From Halobacillus locisalis (lineage in GTDB: Bacteria > Bacillota > Bacilli > Bacillales > Halobacillaceae), in the NCBI RefSeq assembly GCF_013694105.1, contig NZ_JACEFG010000001.1:1178001-1242000 (forward strand): DNA of 64,000 nucleotides, written 5' to 3'. The translations under genes were made by a program, and so were the position numbers. The notes under the pieces are model-generated. The model made no database searches and was not told where the DNA came from. It saw only the letters and a program-made list of their open reading frames with translations. Below are positions 16,766 to 25,885 of this stretch, one piece after another. The stretch's first letter is position 1, and every line of letters starts with the position of its first letter.

Positions 16766-18610
16766 TTATACAAGATTTACTTTATAGGTTTTCATCCAAT
16801 GATTGATCTGACATAAGTGAGCGATCAGTTGCGGTCCGGTCATTAATTGGCCAAACCAAGGCGTATCAATCGACTTCCCTTCTGAATCATTCAGCTTCCT
16901 TACCCTTTTTCGATCAAACAATTCGAATAAAGGAGCATCTGGATCAGCTAGCACTTGGTCCATCCACTCACACACCGCTTTCGTATAATCGGGATGGAAC
17001 GTTTTCGGATAAGGGTTTTTCTTCCTGAACAGAACTTTGTCCGGGAGAACTCCTCGTAGCGCCTGTCTAAGCAATCCCTTCTCTTGATCACCATAATGCT
17101 TCATTTCCCACGGAATATTCCAAGCATATTCGACAAGACGATGATCGCTGAAAGGGACACGGACTTCCAGGCTTGCCCCCATACTCATGCGATCCTTCCG
17201 TTCAAGTAGTGTTTGCATAAACCAATTCATGTTCAAATAGGACATATATCGATGTTTTTTTGCCGCTTCGTCATCACTTGGCAATAATGGTGTTTCATCA
17301 ATCGTTTCTTGATAGCGGTTCAACATGTACGATTCAATGTCAATCTTTTCATTCCAATCGTCGCGGATAAGTGAAACCCGTTCATTCAAGGAGCGTATCC
17401 ACGGGAACCCTTGCCGTTCTTGGTCTTCTTTCCGATAAAACCAAGGATACCCTCCGAAAATTTCATCTGCACACTCCCCAGATAAAGCGACCGTCACATG
17501 TGACTTGATATTCTCACAAAACCAGAGCAACGAGGAATCCACATCGGCCATACCAGGCAAGTCTCTTAGTTCCACAGCCTGCTTTAAACGGTCGACTAAG
17601 TCGCTCGTTTCCGCTCTCATCACAGTGTGTTTCGTTTGGTGCTGATCACGAACCAAGTTGATATAGGTTTCATCACGGTCTGGTTGAAAGGCGTTTTTCT
17701 TAAAGTATTTTTCCTGATCTTTATAATCAATGGAGAACGTTTCGAGGGCTCCTTTTCCTTCTTGTTTATATTGATCAGCAGCCACCGATGTTATAGCACT
17801 TGAATCCACTCCACCTGACAAGAAGGTTCCTAGGCGGACGTCCGAAACCAGCTGCCTCTGGGAAGCATCAATAAACAGTTCCCGGACCTTCGCGACGGTC
17901 TCATCAAACGAATCAGTGTGTGGTTTACTTACCACATCCCAGTAGCGTTCTACATGTAACTTGCCTTTCTCCCATATTGCTCTATGACCTGGACGCAGCT
18001 CATGAACATTCTCAAATACCCCATTCCCTGGCGTTCTTGACGGGCCAAGCGCAAGGATTTCTTGGACTCCCTCTTTCGTGACATTAGGTTCTACATCTGG
18101 ATGAGCAAGAATGGCTTTGATTTCTGAAGCATAGAGAATCCCTTCTCCCCTAACGCTATAGAATAGAGGCTTAACACCAAGGCGGTCTCTCGCTATGAAT
18201 AAACGCTGTTTCTTTTTTTCCCATATACTGAAGCCGAAGATGCCATTAAAATGATCGACACATTCTACTCCCCATTCCATATAACTGACAAGAACGACTT
18301 CTGTATCAGAATGAGAAGAAAAATTCCATCCTTTTGCGCGTAATTTTGTCCGCACTTCATCTGTGTTGTACAATTCCCCATTGTAACAAAGGATATACTG
18401 CTCATTATTCGCCCTCCGCACCATCGGCTGCCTGCCACCGGAAGGGTCAACGACAATAAGTCTTTGATGACCAAGAGCCGCTCCGCCATCGATCCATTTT
18501 TGGTACTCATCAGGACCCCTGTGCTTCAGTGTATCAGCCATTTGGTCCAATATTTTTTCATTACTCTTCATCTCTTGATTTTGGTCAATCCAACCTACAA
18601 TTCCACACAT
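16766..18610 (-). CDS. asnO: asparagine synthase (glutamine-hydrolysing), AsnO-like
   Basis: 614 residues, the same length as B. subtilis AsnO. N-terminal class II glutaminase domain with nucleophile Cys2 (MCGIVGW) and RLIVVDPSGGRQPM; C-terminal synthase domain with the ATP pyrophosphatase loop FLSGGVDSSAI and SGECADEIFGGYPWF. Makes asparagine from aspartate, ATP and glutamine in the cytosol. In B. subtilis AsnO is the sporulation-linked paralogue encoded near yisL, as here. The upstream region carries a Fur-box-like site and a TATAAT at 18670-18675, which is unexpected for this enzyme. Start ATG 18610 after AGAAGGATGG. Confidence 0.9.
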   Translation of the reverse strand: MCGIVGWIDQNQEMKSNEKILDQMADTLKHRGPDEYQKWIDGGAALGHQRLIVVDPSGGRQPMVRRANNEQYILCYNGELYNTDEVRTKLRAKGWNFSSHSDTEVVLVSYMEWGVECVDHFNGIFGFSIWEKKKQRLFIARDRLGVKPLFYSVRGEGILYASEIKAILAHPDVEPNVTKEGVQEILALGPSRTPGNGVFENVHELRPGHRAIWEKGKLHVERYWDVVSKPHTDSFDETVAKVRELFIDASQRQLVSDVRLGTFLSGGVDSSAITSVAADQYKQEGKGALETFSIDYKDQEKYFKKNAFQPDRDETYINLVRDQHQTKHTVMRAETSDLVDRLKQAVELRDLPGMADVDSSLLWFCENIKSHVTVALSGECADEIFGGYPWFYRKEDQERQGFPWIRSLNERVSLIRDDWNEKIDIESYMLNRYQETIDETPLLPSDDEAAKKHRYMSYLNMNWFMQTLLERKDRMSMGASLEVRVPFSDHRLVEYAWNIPWEMKHYGDQEKGLLRQALRGVLPDKVLFRKKNPYPKTFHPDYTKAVCEWMDQVLADPDAPLFELFDRKRVRKLNDSEGKSIDTPWFGQLMTGPQLIAHLCQINHWMKTYKVNLV

Positions 18611-18730
18611 CTAGCCACACCATCCTTCTCGAGAAAATGTCCTTACGGAGATTTTAGTAGTAAGAAGACATTATAACTTACGATATGTGGCACGATTCAT
18701 TTCTATGATATTTCTACTTGACTTTTCAAT

Positions 18731-18745
18731 TGAGAATAATTATCA
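18731..18745. promoter_or_regulatory. Fur-box-like 7-1-7 site upstream of asnO
   Basis: TGAGAATAATTATCA matches the TGATAATnATTATCA Fur consensus in 14 of 15 positions, within a longer AT-rich symmetric stretch. It abuts a minus-strand TTGAAA (18729-18724) that could be a -35 for asnO. The yisL terminator lies on its other side, so asnO is the only downstream gene. PerR and Zur boxes are similar, so the regulator is not certain. Confidence 0.55.
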
Positions 18746-18806
18746 TTGTAATTGAGAAAAGTTATCACCCGCTCCCCCCAATAGCGGTAAAGATAAACCC
18801 CCAAAT

Positions 18807-18845
18807 AAAAAAAACGGTCTGCCACTTGGGCGGACCGTTTTTTTA
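18807..18845 (-). terminator. terminator of yisL
   Basis: Stem AAACGGTC-GCC/GGC-GACCGTTT with T runs, directly after the yisL stop codon. Confidence 0.85.
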
Positions 18846-19205
18846 TTACGATGGCAGAATACCTAGAGGTAAGAATCCCCATCCCAAAATAATGGCTATG
18901 ATTGCTGCGACCGAAAGTTGTGCCCACCATTTAGCTGCAGGCTTCTGTTTCTTATACTTGACGGCCACTCCTTCCATAGCGGCTATTACCCATAACCCGA
19001 TAACAACTTTAATTATGACTCCAGGACCATAATTTGAATAGCTCGCAAACAATGAACCTCCTGAGTATAGAATCAATAAATAATCAAGTCGCAAGATCAT
19101 TTGAGAGATTTTTGCTGCTTTTTGGTTGTCTGCACGATAGAACGTTGTCGCAAGACCTAATAGTACAAAAGCGATGACCCATGAAGTGATATGTAGGTGC
19201 GCCAT
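18846..19205 (-). CDS. yisL: UPF0344 membrane protein YisL
   Basis: 119 residues with four hydrophobic helices; starts MAHLHITSWVIAFVLLGLAT and contains RLDYLLILYSGG and IKVVIGLWVIAAMEG, as in the UPF0344/YisL family. Start ATG 19205 follows AAAGGAGGAAC at 7 nt; the longer frame to 19229 covers that site. Function unknown. Neighbour of asnO in both this window and B. subtilis. Confidence 0.85.
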   Translation of the reverse strand: MAHLHITSWVIAFVLLGLATTFYRADNQKAAKISQMILRLDYLLILYSGGSLFASYSNYGPGVIIKVVIGLWVIAAMEGVAVKYKKQKPAAKWWAQLSVAAIIAIILGWGFLPLGILPS

Positions 19206-19359
19206 GTTTGTTCCTCCTTTATCTAACAATCTAAGGTAATAATATCACGTTTAATCACTAGATTCCTATTAAAAAGTACGAGCTTAATTTTCGAACTAAT
19301 AAGAAAATGAATCACAAACCTGTTATAATATAGGGAGAAAAATGAATTGGAGGGATACG

Positions 19360-20556
19360 ATGTCTGCAGTAAGTAGTCAACAAATCATCGACCAAACACA
19401 AGAATATGGCGCGAAAAATTATCATCCATTACCGATCGTTATCGCGAAAGCGGAAGGCGTATGGGTAGAAGATCCTGAAGGAAACCGTTTCATGGATATG
19501 CTGAGTGCTTATTCTGCCGTGAACCAAGGACACCGCCACCCTAAAATCATTCAAGCATTGAATGATCAAGCAAATCGGGTCACGTTAACGTCCAGAGCTT
19601 TCCACAACGATCAGCTTGGACCTTGGTACGAGAAGATCTGTAAAATTACGAACAAAGAGATGGCTCTCCCAATGAACACAGGTGCCGAAGCCGTTGAAAC
19701 AGCAATCAAGGCAACTAGACGCTGGGCTTATGACGTCAAGAAAGTACCAGAAGAAAAAGCGGAAATTATTGCTTGCACAGGGAACTTCCATGGCCGTACT
19801 ATGACAGCGGTTTCAATTTCTTCTGAGAAAGAATACAAGCGTGGTTTCGGTCCTATGTTACCAGGAATTAAAATCATTCCTTATGGTGATGTTGAAGCTC
19901 TGAAAGAAGCGATCACCGAAAACACGGCTGGTTTCTTACTTGAGCCGATTCAAGGCGAAGCCGGAATTGTCATGCCACCAGAAGGATTCTTGAAAGAAGC
20001 CTATGACATCTGCCAAAAAGAAAATGTATTGTTTATTGCTGACGAAATACAAGCAGGACTTGGCCGAAGTGGTAAAATGTTTGCTTGTGATTGGGAAGAC
20101 GTGAGCCCTGATATGTTGATTCTAGGTAAAGCACTCGGTGGCGGAGTATTTCCGATTTCTTGCGTCGTAGCGAACCAGGAAGTACTAGGTGTATTCAATC
20201 CAGGTTCACACGGGTCCACTTTCGGAGGAAATCCACTTGCCTGTGCCGTCTCCGTCGCTTCCTTAGAAGTCATCGAGGAAGAACAACTAGCAGAAAGGTC
20301 CCTTGAACTCGGAACTTACATGATGGAGCAACTTCGATCGATTGATAATCCAAAAATTAAAGAAGTGCGTGGAAAAGGATTATTCATCGGTGTTGAAATG
20401 ACCGAACCTGCTCGTAAATATTGTGAGCAGTTGAAAGAGAAAGGTCTCCTATGTAAGGAGACTCACGAGAATGTCATCCGCTTTGCACCACCGCTTATTA
20501 TCGGCAAAGAGGATTTAGATTGGGCAATTGAACAAATTAAGGATGTACTAGGATGA
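19360..20556 (+). CDS. rocD: ornithine aminotransferase RocD
   Basis: 398-residue class III PLP aminotransferase that converts ornithine and 2-oxoglutarate to glutamate semialdehyde and glutamate in arginine/ornithine breakdown. Typical RocD features: [44 protein letters not shown], the PLP lysine in [13 protein letters not shown], and [11 protein letters not shown]. Start ATG 19360 follows TTGGAGGGATACG. A TATAAT lies at about 19323, with no clear SigL -12/-24 element such as precedes B. subtilis rocD. Single-gene unit with a terminator. Confidence 0.95.
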   Translation: MSAVSSQQIIDQTQEYGAKNYHPLPIVIAKAEGVWVEDPEGNRFMDMLSAYSAVNQGHRHPKIIQALNDQANRVTLTSRAFHNDQLGPWYEKICKITNKEMALPMNTGAEAVETAIKATRRWAYDVKKVPEEKAEIIACTGNFHGRTMTAVSISSEKEYKRGFGPMLPGIKIIPYGDVEALKEAITENTAGFLLEPIQGEAGIVMPPEGFLKEAYDICQKENVLFIADEIQAGLGRSGKMFACDWEDVSPDMLILGKALGGGVFPISCVVANQEVLGVFNPGSHGSTFGGNPLACAVSVASLEVIEEEQLAERSLELGTYMMEQLRSIDNPKIKEVRGKGLFIGVEMTEPARKYCEQLKEKGLLCKETHENVIRFAPPLIIGKEDLDWAIEQIKDVLG

Positions 20557-20585
20557 TTTTCCCTTGTCCTATCTTTTCTCGTACC

Positions 20586-20620
20586 AAAAAAAGCTCCGAG
20601 CCATGTGCCCGGAGCTTTTT
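20586..20620 (+). terminator. terminator of rocD
   Basis: Stem AAAAAGCTCCG/CGGAGCTTTTT with T tail, 30 nt after the stop codon. Confidence 0.85.
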
Positions 20621-20636
20621 CATATCCATATTTAAC

Positions 20637-20830
20637 AATCGGGCATAATCTTGAACACTCGACTTCGAGACTTTTGTAGTGAGGAAGGGGAGATGGGGAA
20701 CGAGTCGCTTTCCGTGGGGCGGGCGCTGAGCCTCCTCGAGCTAAAGCTCTGTGGGGTCTCAGCTGTCCCACTTAACCCCACAGGAGTCTCCCCGTTCCCC
20801 ACCTCCCCTTGCCTAAATAGCTTCTCGAAA
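20637..20830. repeat. dispersed palindromic element, copy A
   Basis: Gene-free stretch after rocD. The outer inverted arms (GGGGAGATGGGGAACG near 20687 and CGTTCCCCACCTCCCC near 20793) enclose GC-rich internal stems containing the family words CGCTTTCCGTGGG, GAGCCTCCTCGAG and CACAGGAGTCTC. The left flank AATCTTGAACACTCGACTTCGAGA matches the flank of copies D and E. The terminal arms differ in sequence from the other copies although the core words are shared. Confidence 0.7.
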
Positions 20831-20992
20831 CCCATTCCAGACTGGGCTCTATTTGGACAAGAAACCCGCTTTTGCTGACAACTGTTCTGCCCATCAGCAC
20901 ATGTGATCCACTATTCCTGACATTATCTCCGTTTATAGCGGTCAGCAAATCATCTTCCCATGAAAGAAAGGTCCGACTACCTATATTTGGAC

Positions 20993-21118
20993 GGGTGTGA
21001 TGGGAAATTGCGAGACTTCGCGGGAGAAGGACTCAGGCGAGACCCCACAGGGAGTGTTAACGACCGAGGAGGCTCGGCGGTTCCCCCGCAGGAAAGCGAG
21101 TTATTTCCCACAACACCC
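20993..21118. repeat. dispersed palindromic element, copy B
   Basis: 126 bp between terminal inverted repeats GGGTGTGATGGGAAAT (20993) and ATTTCCCACAACACCC (21103). The core is closest to copy D: GCGAGACT, GGGAGAAGGAC, GAGGAGGCT and CCCCCGCAGGAAAGCGAG occur in the same order. Together with copy A it fills most of the 660-nt gap between rocD and the GDYXXLXY gene. No ribosome binding site or believable protein in any frame. Confidence 0.7.
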
Positions 21119-21222
21119 TACTCTTACTTACGTCGAGGACCGGGAAGTCTCAAATTAGAGCCTTCAGGATACGGCGGATACTAGTGAATACCGGCTACTG
21201 AAAATGTTTGTTAACCTGTGGA

Positions 21223-21723
21223 TCATTGTATGGAATTGATTTTCTTCTGACCCCAAGGAGCAAGAACAACTTCAACAATCCGTGAATCAGTTCCTTCCCA
21301 TTCTCCTCCCGTGTTTTCTTCCACGTAGTATCGACCAAGGCCTAAATCAACAGAATAGGGTCCATCACTCGTTTGATCATGCCACTCCATACGTGCCTCC
21401 ATGACGACTTGTTGGTCTTTTGCTTCTATCCGTTCATCTGAAGCTTTTAATAGCTGATACAAATCCTTCTCTTGCTCTAACAAAAGGAAGACCTTCTCGC
21501 CCCGCTCTACCTCTTCGGATCCAATCCATTTGCTCGCAGGAATCGTCTCTACTTCATAATTTAAAATGACGTAATCACCGTAGAATGGATCGCGCGGATC
21601 GACGGGTGCCGTCCTAAGGTGAACCGTTTCACCAAACTGATCCATTGCATAGTATCCGACTGCCATGACAAGGAGGAAGGCAACTTGTAATACGACGATG
21701 GTATAGAACCATACTCTCTTCAT
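21223..21723 (-). CDS. GDYXXLXY-domain protein
   Basis: 166 residues: one N-terminal membrane helix (about 5-27) then an extracytoplasmic domain with the name-giving motif GDYVILNY near residue 49 and a second conserved stretch VDLGLGRYYVEENTG near residue 124. Its start ATG immediately follows the TGA of the DUF2157 gene. This pairing with a DUF2157 membrane protein is common in bacteria, but the function of neither is established. Confidence 0.85.
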   Translation of the reverse strand: MKRVWFYTIVVLQVAFLLVMAVGYYAMDQFGETVHLRTAPVDPRDPFYGDYVILNYEVETIPASKWIGSEEVERGEKVFLLLEQEKDLYQLLKASDERIEAKDQQVVMEARMEWHDQTSDGPYSVDLGLGRYYVEENTGGEWEGTDSRIVEVVLAPWGQKKINSIQ

Positions 21724-22920
21724 TCACTTTGCCTCCCCTTTATGCACCTGTCTACGTTTTCGTTCTAACAAGTAACTCAGGATAAATAGTAGGATTCCTC
21801 CGATAAAGAAGAAGAGTGAGCGGTCCATGAAGTCCCACGCTAATTGGAAATAGGCTAGGAATGTAGTGATTAAGAAAGCGACCGTTCCCTTATTTACCCA
21901 TCGACTGATTTCCGTTTGATAACCGAATATCAGCCAAAGTAACGAATAGATAAACAATAAACTGAGCGACAAGACATCGCCAATAGGGAACTTGAACACA
22001 GGGACGAATAAAACCAAGTCGACCCAATAGTAGTTCGTTGAGCTTAAGGCAGCCCGAATGACCGCCCCGACGAATAGAACGGCCCAAACGATAAAGAAAG
22101 TGAAAGCCGCATCAGAAGATTCCAAAACCCACTCGTATCCTAACAGGAACACCCCGAAGACGTGTAAAGTAAAGACGGAAATGATACTCATCGTTTTGAG
22201 TACCCGGGTCTGACTTTTTTTCACAATGAGGTCATCTGCTAAGTATATTAGGAGAAACAAGATCATCAACCAGTAATAATCGAGACCTTCGCTGAAAACG
22301 AGTATGAGCGACTGAATGATAAAACTGACGCCGAATAGAGTGGTAAGCTCTGTTTCTTTTTGTCTATAAACTGCCCACCCCAAGCCAATGAGGAATAGAG
22401 CCCCTAGCCAAAAGTGATACTGTTGAAACAAAAATCCACTGTACATTTGACCGATAGTGATGAGCACTACTGTCGCAATGAAGAATGTTCGACTCTCTGA
22501 TACTTTCCATAGCCCATAAGCGGCTAATGACCACACGAAGAATGGAAAAGCGGTATAAGACGTGTAATGATACATTTGGCCAATCAGAAAAATCCCCGCT
22601 CCGAAAATGAGCAACGCGATTAATAACAGACTTTGCCCCACAGGCTTTGAATGCTTTCGGTAGACAACATCCCCCGAAATGTAAAAGGCCAAAAGAAACA
22701 CAATGATAATAGAAAGTCTTATCAGATCATCCATGCTCGACCAATTCGAGGCAATGAAGGTTAAGAAACCAAGGCCAATAAAGATGGCTCCAAATGTGAG
22801 AAGCAGAGGCTTACGTTTCCTCTCAGGGTACCGCTCAATCAATTGTTCACGCTGATCTTCGGTAATTATACCGTCTATCAACCATTGTTTACTTTCTTTA
22901 ATGATTTGATCGCGATTCAT
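21724..22920 (-). CDS. DUF2157 polytopic membrane protein
   Basis: 398 residues: a short cytosolic N-terminal DUF2157 domain (about 1-40; IIKESKQWLIDGIITEDQREQL) followed by about eleven to twelve membrane helices and a basic C-terminal tail. No transport motif is recognised. It sits 27 nt after the DUF418 gene and directly before the GDYXXLXY gene, all on the minus strand, so the three probably form one operon. Confidence 0.85.
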   Translation of the reverse strand: MNRDQIIKESKQWLIDGIITEDQREQLIERYPERKRKPLLLTFGAIFIGLGFLTFIASNWSSMDDLIRLSIIIVFLLAFYISGDVVYRKHSKPVGQSLLLIALLIFGAGIFLIGQMYHYTSYTAFPFFVWSLAAYGLWKVSESRTFFIATVVLITIGQMYSGFLFQQYHFWLGALFLIGLGWAVYRQKETELTTLFGVSFIIQSLILVFSEGLDYYWLMILFLLIYLADDLIVKKSQTRVLKTMSIISVFTLHVFGVFLLGYEWVLESSDAAFTFFIVWAVLFVGAVIRAALSSTNYYWVDLVLFVPVFKFPIGDVLSLSLLFIYSLLWLIFGYQTEISRWVNKGTVAFLITTFLAYFQLAWDFMDRSLFFFIGGILLFILSYLLERKRRQVHKGEAK

Positions 22921-22947
22921 GACTTCCCTCCTTATCGAAACAAGCCT

Positions 22948-24138
22948 TTATGAGACCGCGGATTGTTTGCGTTTTAAAGGCTGCCTCTTCCCATATGTCA
23001 ACGTACGCCATAACCACTCGAGAGGTCCATACTTATACTTTTGAAGCCAGGCTTTACTTGCGAAGACCTGAAGTGTAAAGACCGCCAATACTATGATAAG
23101 ACTAATCAACGGTGACACTTGACCATACAGTCCGAAACCGACGGAATAAAACAACAGAAAGCTGAATAGCGACTGAAAAATATAGTTCGTAAGCGACATC
23201 TTTCCCACCCATGTTAACGGATGAACGAGACGCACACCTCGTTTTGTTCGAAACAACAACGTAATCGACAGCACATAAAAGATTGCGGACGCCGTCCCCC
23301 CGACATTATCTTGTAGCAACTGCATCCATTGAGGGTTGCCGTTTATGTATGGCCCCGCTTTGAATGCTATAAACAGCACACCTGTAACCACCCAGACGGT
23401 TTTGATTGCTTTCAGATGGTCGCTAGGCTCGTGTAACCATCTCTTCTTACACATGAACATCCCCAAAAGAAACATCGGAATGAGGCTCAGAGCAAGAAAT
23501 GGTAAATTCGCTACACTATTCACATAGCTCCAATCCACCCAGTTCTGCTGCCAAATATCCATGATGCTCCCTTCCCCATAATTCGCTTTTGCTTGTTGAA
23601 TAGCTGGGGTATTGACGGTCCGTTGCAGCTGGTCTCTGACCGCATACAACGAAAGGGTGAACGGAACCACAAGGACCGCAAGCATTCCGACAGCCCAGTT
23701 TACTAGTGTCTTAGGTTTGGCCGAGAAGAAAAAGAATAGGACCATTCCGAAGACGCCATAAGATAGAAGGATATCGCCGTGCCAAATGAGAAAAGCATGC
23801 ACGAGTCCGAACCCGATCAGAACTAACAATCGCCTGAAGATGACGGGCCGGTAAGGAATTGCCTTATCGTCTAGTCGCTCCTTCATCATTTGCATACCGA
23901 AACCGAACATAAAGGAAAACAAGGTGTAAAAACTTGCTTGGAAAAATATATCGATGAAGCTCTGTACGAAATGACTTATGGATGATGGCCAGAACTGTTC
24001 TGCCCCTCCATATAAAAAATAAGGTGCATTGAAAGCGGGTACGTTGACCATGAAGATTCCCAGGATGGCAAGCCCACGGGAAGCATCGACCCAACTTAAT
24101 CTTTCAGACTCACGTAATGGTCTTGCAGATGTTTTCAT
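22948..24138 (-). CDS. DUF418 (YeiB-like) membrane protein
   Basis: 396 residues with about ten hydrophobic helices. The N-terminal ASRGLAILGIFMVN and the C-terminal DUF418 region (VGKMSLTNYIFQSL, GPLEWLWRTLTYG) mark the YeiB/DUF418 family, related to acyltransferase-3-like membrane proteins. Substrate unknown. Start ATG 24138 follows GAAGGAGGATC. First gene of the cluster that includes the DUF2157 and GDYXXLXY genes; divergent from gerPA. Confidence 0.85.
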   Translation of the reverse strand: MKTSARPLRESERLSWVDASRGLAILGIFMVNVPAFNAPYFLYGGAEQFWPSSISHFVQSFIDIFFQASFYTLFSFMFGFGMQMMKERLDDKAIPYRPVIFRRLLVLIGFGLVHAFLIWHGDILLSYGVFGMVLFFFFSAKPKTLVNWAVGMLAVLVVPFTLSLYAVRDQLQRTVNTPAIQQAKANYGEGSIMDIWQQNWVDWSYVNSVANLPFLALSLIPMFLLGMFMCKKRWLHEPSDHLKAIKTVWVVTGVLFIAFKAGPYINGNPQWMQLLQDNVGGTASAIFYVLSITLLFRTKRGVRLVHPLTWVGKMSLTNYIFQSLFSFLLFYSVGFGLYGQVSPLISLIIVLAVFTLQVFASKAWLQKYKYGPLEWLWRTLTYGKRQPLKRKQSAVS

Positions 24139-24198
24139 AATGATCCTCCTTCTATGATTTTATTTTACTTGGATTACGTAATGAAGACAATTCGGTTT

Positions 24199-24207
24199 CA
24201 TAATATA
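24199..24207 (+). promoter_or_regulatory. SigK-type -10 element of the gerP operon
   Basis: CATAATATA fits the mother-cell SigK -10 consensus CATAnnnTA and lies 18 nt before the gerPA start. A -35 AC at the usual spacing is not obvious. B. subtilis gerP is expressed from SigK late in sporulation, which supports the reading. Confidence 0.4.
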
Positions 24208-24224
24208 TAGAAAGGAGTTTTTAT

Positions 24225-24446
24225 ATGCCTGCAAAAGTTGGGGTCGTCAAAGTCATTACGTTGTCTTCCTCGAGTATTTTCAATATTGGAGATGTCTATC
24301 ATATGGCCCCTAAAGCATGGGCAAAAACCTTTGCTGGGGGTGGATCGTTCAATACAGGAACCGGTATTAAAATCGACATCAATCGATCAAACACGTATGT
24401 GAACGATTCAGAGGTCGTCGACCAGTCATCCATTAATAATGCTTAG
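24225..24446 (+). CDS. gerPA: spore germination protein GerPA
   Basis: 73-residue paralogue of GerPF; MPAKVGVVKVITLSSSSIFNIGD and the conserved YHMAPKAWAKTFAGGGSFNTG. First gene of a complete gerPA-gerPB-gerPC-gerPD-gerPE-gerPF operon, needed in Bacillus for germinants to cross the spore coat to their receptors. Start ATG follows AAAGGAG. The low-complexity N-terminal hydrophobic pattern is usual for the family. Confidence 0.92.
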   Translation: MPAKVGVVKVITLSSSSIFNIGDVYHMAPKAWAKTFAGGGSFNTGTGIKIDINRSNTYVNDSEVVDQSSINNA

Positions 24447-24459
24447 GAGGGATTCCCCG

Positions 24460-24687
24460 ATGTCGATTACCGTTCATCAATCCATCAGCATTCAGGTGTT
24501 AAGAATCGGATCTGTTTCAAACTCATCTATCGTTCAAATAGGCAGTTCAGGCGTCATTCAAGCGAAAGCGGATTTATATAATACCGGTGGATACACTGAA
24601 CCTGCCCCTACAGTTCAGCCGAAAGATGGTACCATTACCATTCCTGAATCTGAAGCCGCTACTCTTGTCCCACTCTCTATAACATAG
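24460..24687 (+). CDS. gerPB: spore germination protein GerPB
   Basis: 75 residues beginning MSITVHQSISIQVLRIGSVS, with the family segment SIVQIGSSGVIQAKADLYNTGG. Start ATG 24460 follows TAGGAGGG; a longer frame from 24439 overlaps that site and gerPA. Second gene of the gerP operon, likely a spore coat-associated protein affecting coat permeability. Confidence 0.92.
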   Translation: MSITVHQSISIQVLRIGSVSNSSIVQIGSSGVIQAKADLYNTGGYTEPAPTVQPKDGTITIPESEAATLVPLSIT

Positions 24688-24731
24688 TCTCTATTTTTCT
24701 TGCATAAATTGATGGTAAGGAGGGGGTTCAC

Positions 24732-25268
24732 TTGAACAACTACTATTCATGGCAATCGTATATCCAGCAAATGATGAAGCAGCTGGAGCAACAGCAACAG
24801 ATTATTCAACAACTGCAGAAACAAGTAGAATCTCTGACTTCGAATGAAAAACCTCAAACCGTCATCGAAAAAATTGAATACCATTTCGATCAGTTAAAAA
24901 TAGAAACGCTGGAAGGAACATTGCAAATTGGCTTGACACCGAATGGGTCAGATTTATCGGATATTGGGGACCTCTACTCCAAACAGGCGAACCAACATCA
25001 ACAGCCGCTCTTACATTCTCTTCAACAGTACATGACCAGTGAAGTTCCTGATTGGATGGACCAGTACGTCAGGGATCACGATATTCGCTTAGAGGACCAA
25101 CATAAGCAACAAATTCTTGCAGACGTTCGAAAGCAGCTCCCTGATCGGGTTCATATGTATAAAGAACAACACCCGGATATGGATGAAACAGCCCTCCTGC
25201 ATCAAATACAAACGGAAATCCGAAATTCCATGGCCGCTTATTTCGATACGCTCGAAGGAGAGGATTAA
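24732..25268 (+). CDS. gerPC: spore germination protein GerPC
   Basis: 178 residues, the largest GerP protein. The N-terminal part is a glutamine-rich coiled coil (about 8-37), then a small beta domain (KIEYHFDQLKIETLEGTLQIGLTP), then a helical tail. Start is TTG 24732 after AAGGAGGGGG. It ends one base before gerPD begins, so translation is probably coupled. In Bacillus, GerPC forms a stable structural component of the GerP assembly. Confidence 0.92.
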   Translation: MNNYYSWQSYIQQMMKQLEQQQQIIQQLQKQVESLTSNEKPQTVIEKIEYHFDQLKIETLEGTLQIGLTPNGSDLSDIGDLYSKQANQHQQPLLHSLQQYMTSEVPDWMDQYVRDHDIRLEDQHKQQILADVRKQLPDRVHMYKEQHPDMDETALLHQIQTEIRNSMAAYFDTLEGED

Positions 25269-25490
25269 ATGAATTTTATTGTTCACAATTATGGTCTTCA
25301 TGTCGGTCAAATTCGAGTTTCCGGGGTCACGGCTTCTTCCGTCTTTCATATAGGCGACAGTAAAACGGTTCGACTACAGTCTTTCTTCGATACCCCACCT
25401 GAATCATTGATTATCGGACCTTTCGCTTCCGAACAATCTTTAGAGGAAAAGGAGGTTACGGTGAATGAAACGAATGGTGTACGTGAATGA
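25269..25490 (+). CDS. gerPD: spore germination protein GerPD
   Basis: 73 residues: MNFIVHNYGLHVGQIRVSGVTASSVFHIGDS, the hydrophobic small-GerP pattern shared with GerPB and GerPE. It abuts gerPC and its 3' end overlaps gerPE by 26 nt. Probably a coat protein as for the rest of the operon. Confidence 0.9.
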   Translation: MNFIVHNYGLHVGQIRVSGVTASSVFHIGDSKTVRLQSFFDTPPESLIIGPFASEQSLEEKEVTVNETNGVRE

Positions 25491-25830
25491 AGTCGACGTG
25501 ACCTCAACAGCGATTGCGTCCGGCCTCTTGATCGGTGATGCCCACAGAGTGTCGCCTACAGCAAACGTGCTAGCTGTTCAGGTAGAGGATCCAGATGTTC
25601 TCTTTGAGCGGTATGACTTCAGTGAGTTCTCCGTATTCTCTATGCACCCTTCACCTGAACTTCCACCTATAGGCATACACTCTTTTTCTTATCACGAACG
25701 TCCCATTTATGTAGATTCACTGAACGTGATTGGTGCTTCCACCTCTGCAGTTATTCAAATCGGAGGCGTTGACCACGTGGATAGTTTTTCCAGAATCAAA
25801 CACATCCGCCGTGTAGAGGAAGAACAATAG
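25465..25830 (+). CDS. gerPE: spore germination protein GerPE
   Basis: 121 residues: MKRMVYVNEVDVTSTAIASGLLIGDAH at the start, and near the end SLNVIGASTSAVIQIGGVDHV, a second copy of the GerP beta motif. Start ATG 25465 lies inside the end of gerPD with AAAAGGAGG upstream. Part of the sporulation-specific gerP operon. Confidence 0.9.
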   Translation: MKRMVYVNEVDVTSTAIASGLLIGDAHRVSPTANVLAVQVEDPDVLFERYDFSEFSVFSMHPSPELPPIGIHSFSYHERPIYVDSLNVIGASTSAVIQIGGVDHVDSFSRIKHIRRVEEEQ

Positions 25831-25885
25831 TCGGTGTCCTTGCATAGGTTGACAATACGGACTAAGCCTAAAAAGGAGGCTTACT

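Noticed and set aside
16533-16787. Plus-strand 84-codon open frame running through the TCGGACA array.
   Set aside because: No ribosome binding site, composition dominated by the repeat, and it runs into the end of asnO on the other strand.
20632-21184. Several short open frames within the palindromic elements (also at 39535-39744).
   Set aside because: They follow the inverted-repeat structure on both strands, have no ribosome sites and are not preserved between copies.
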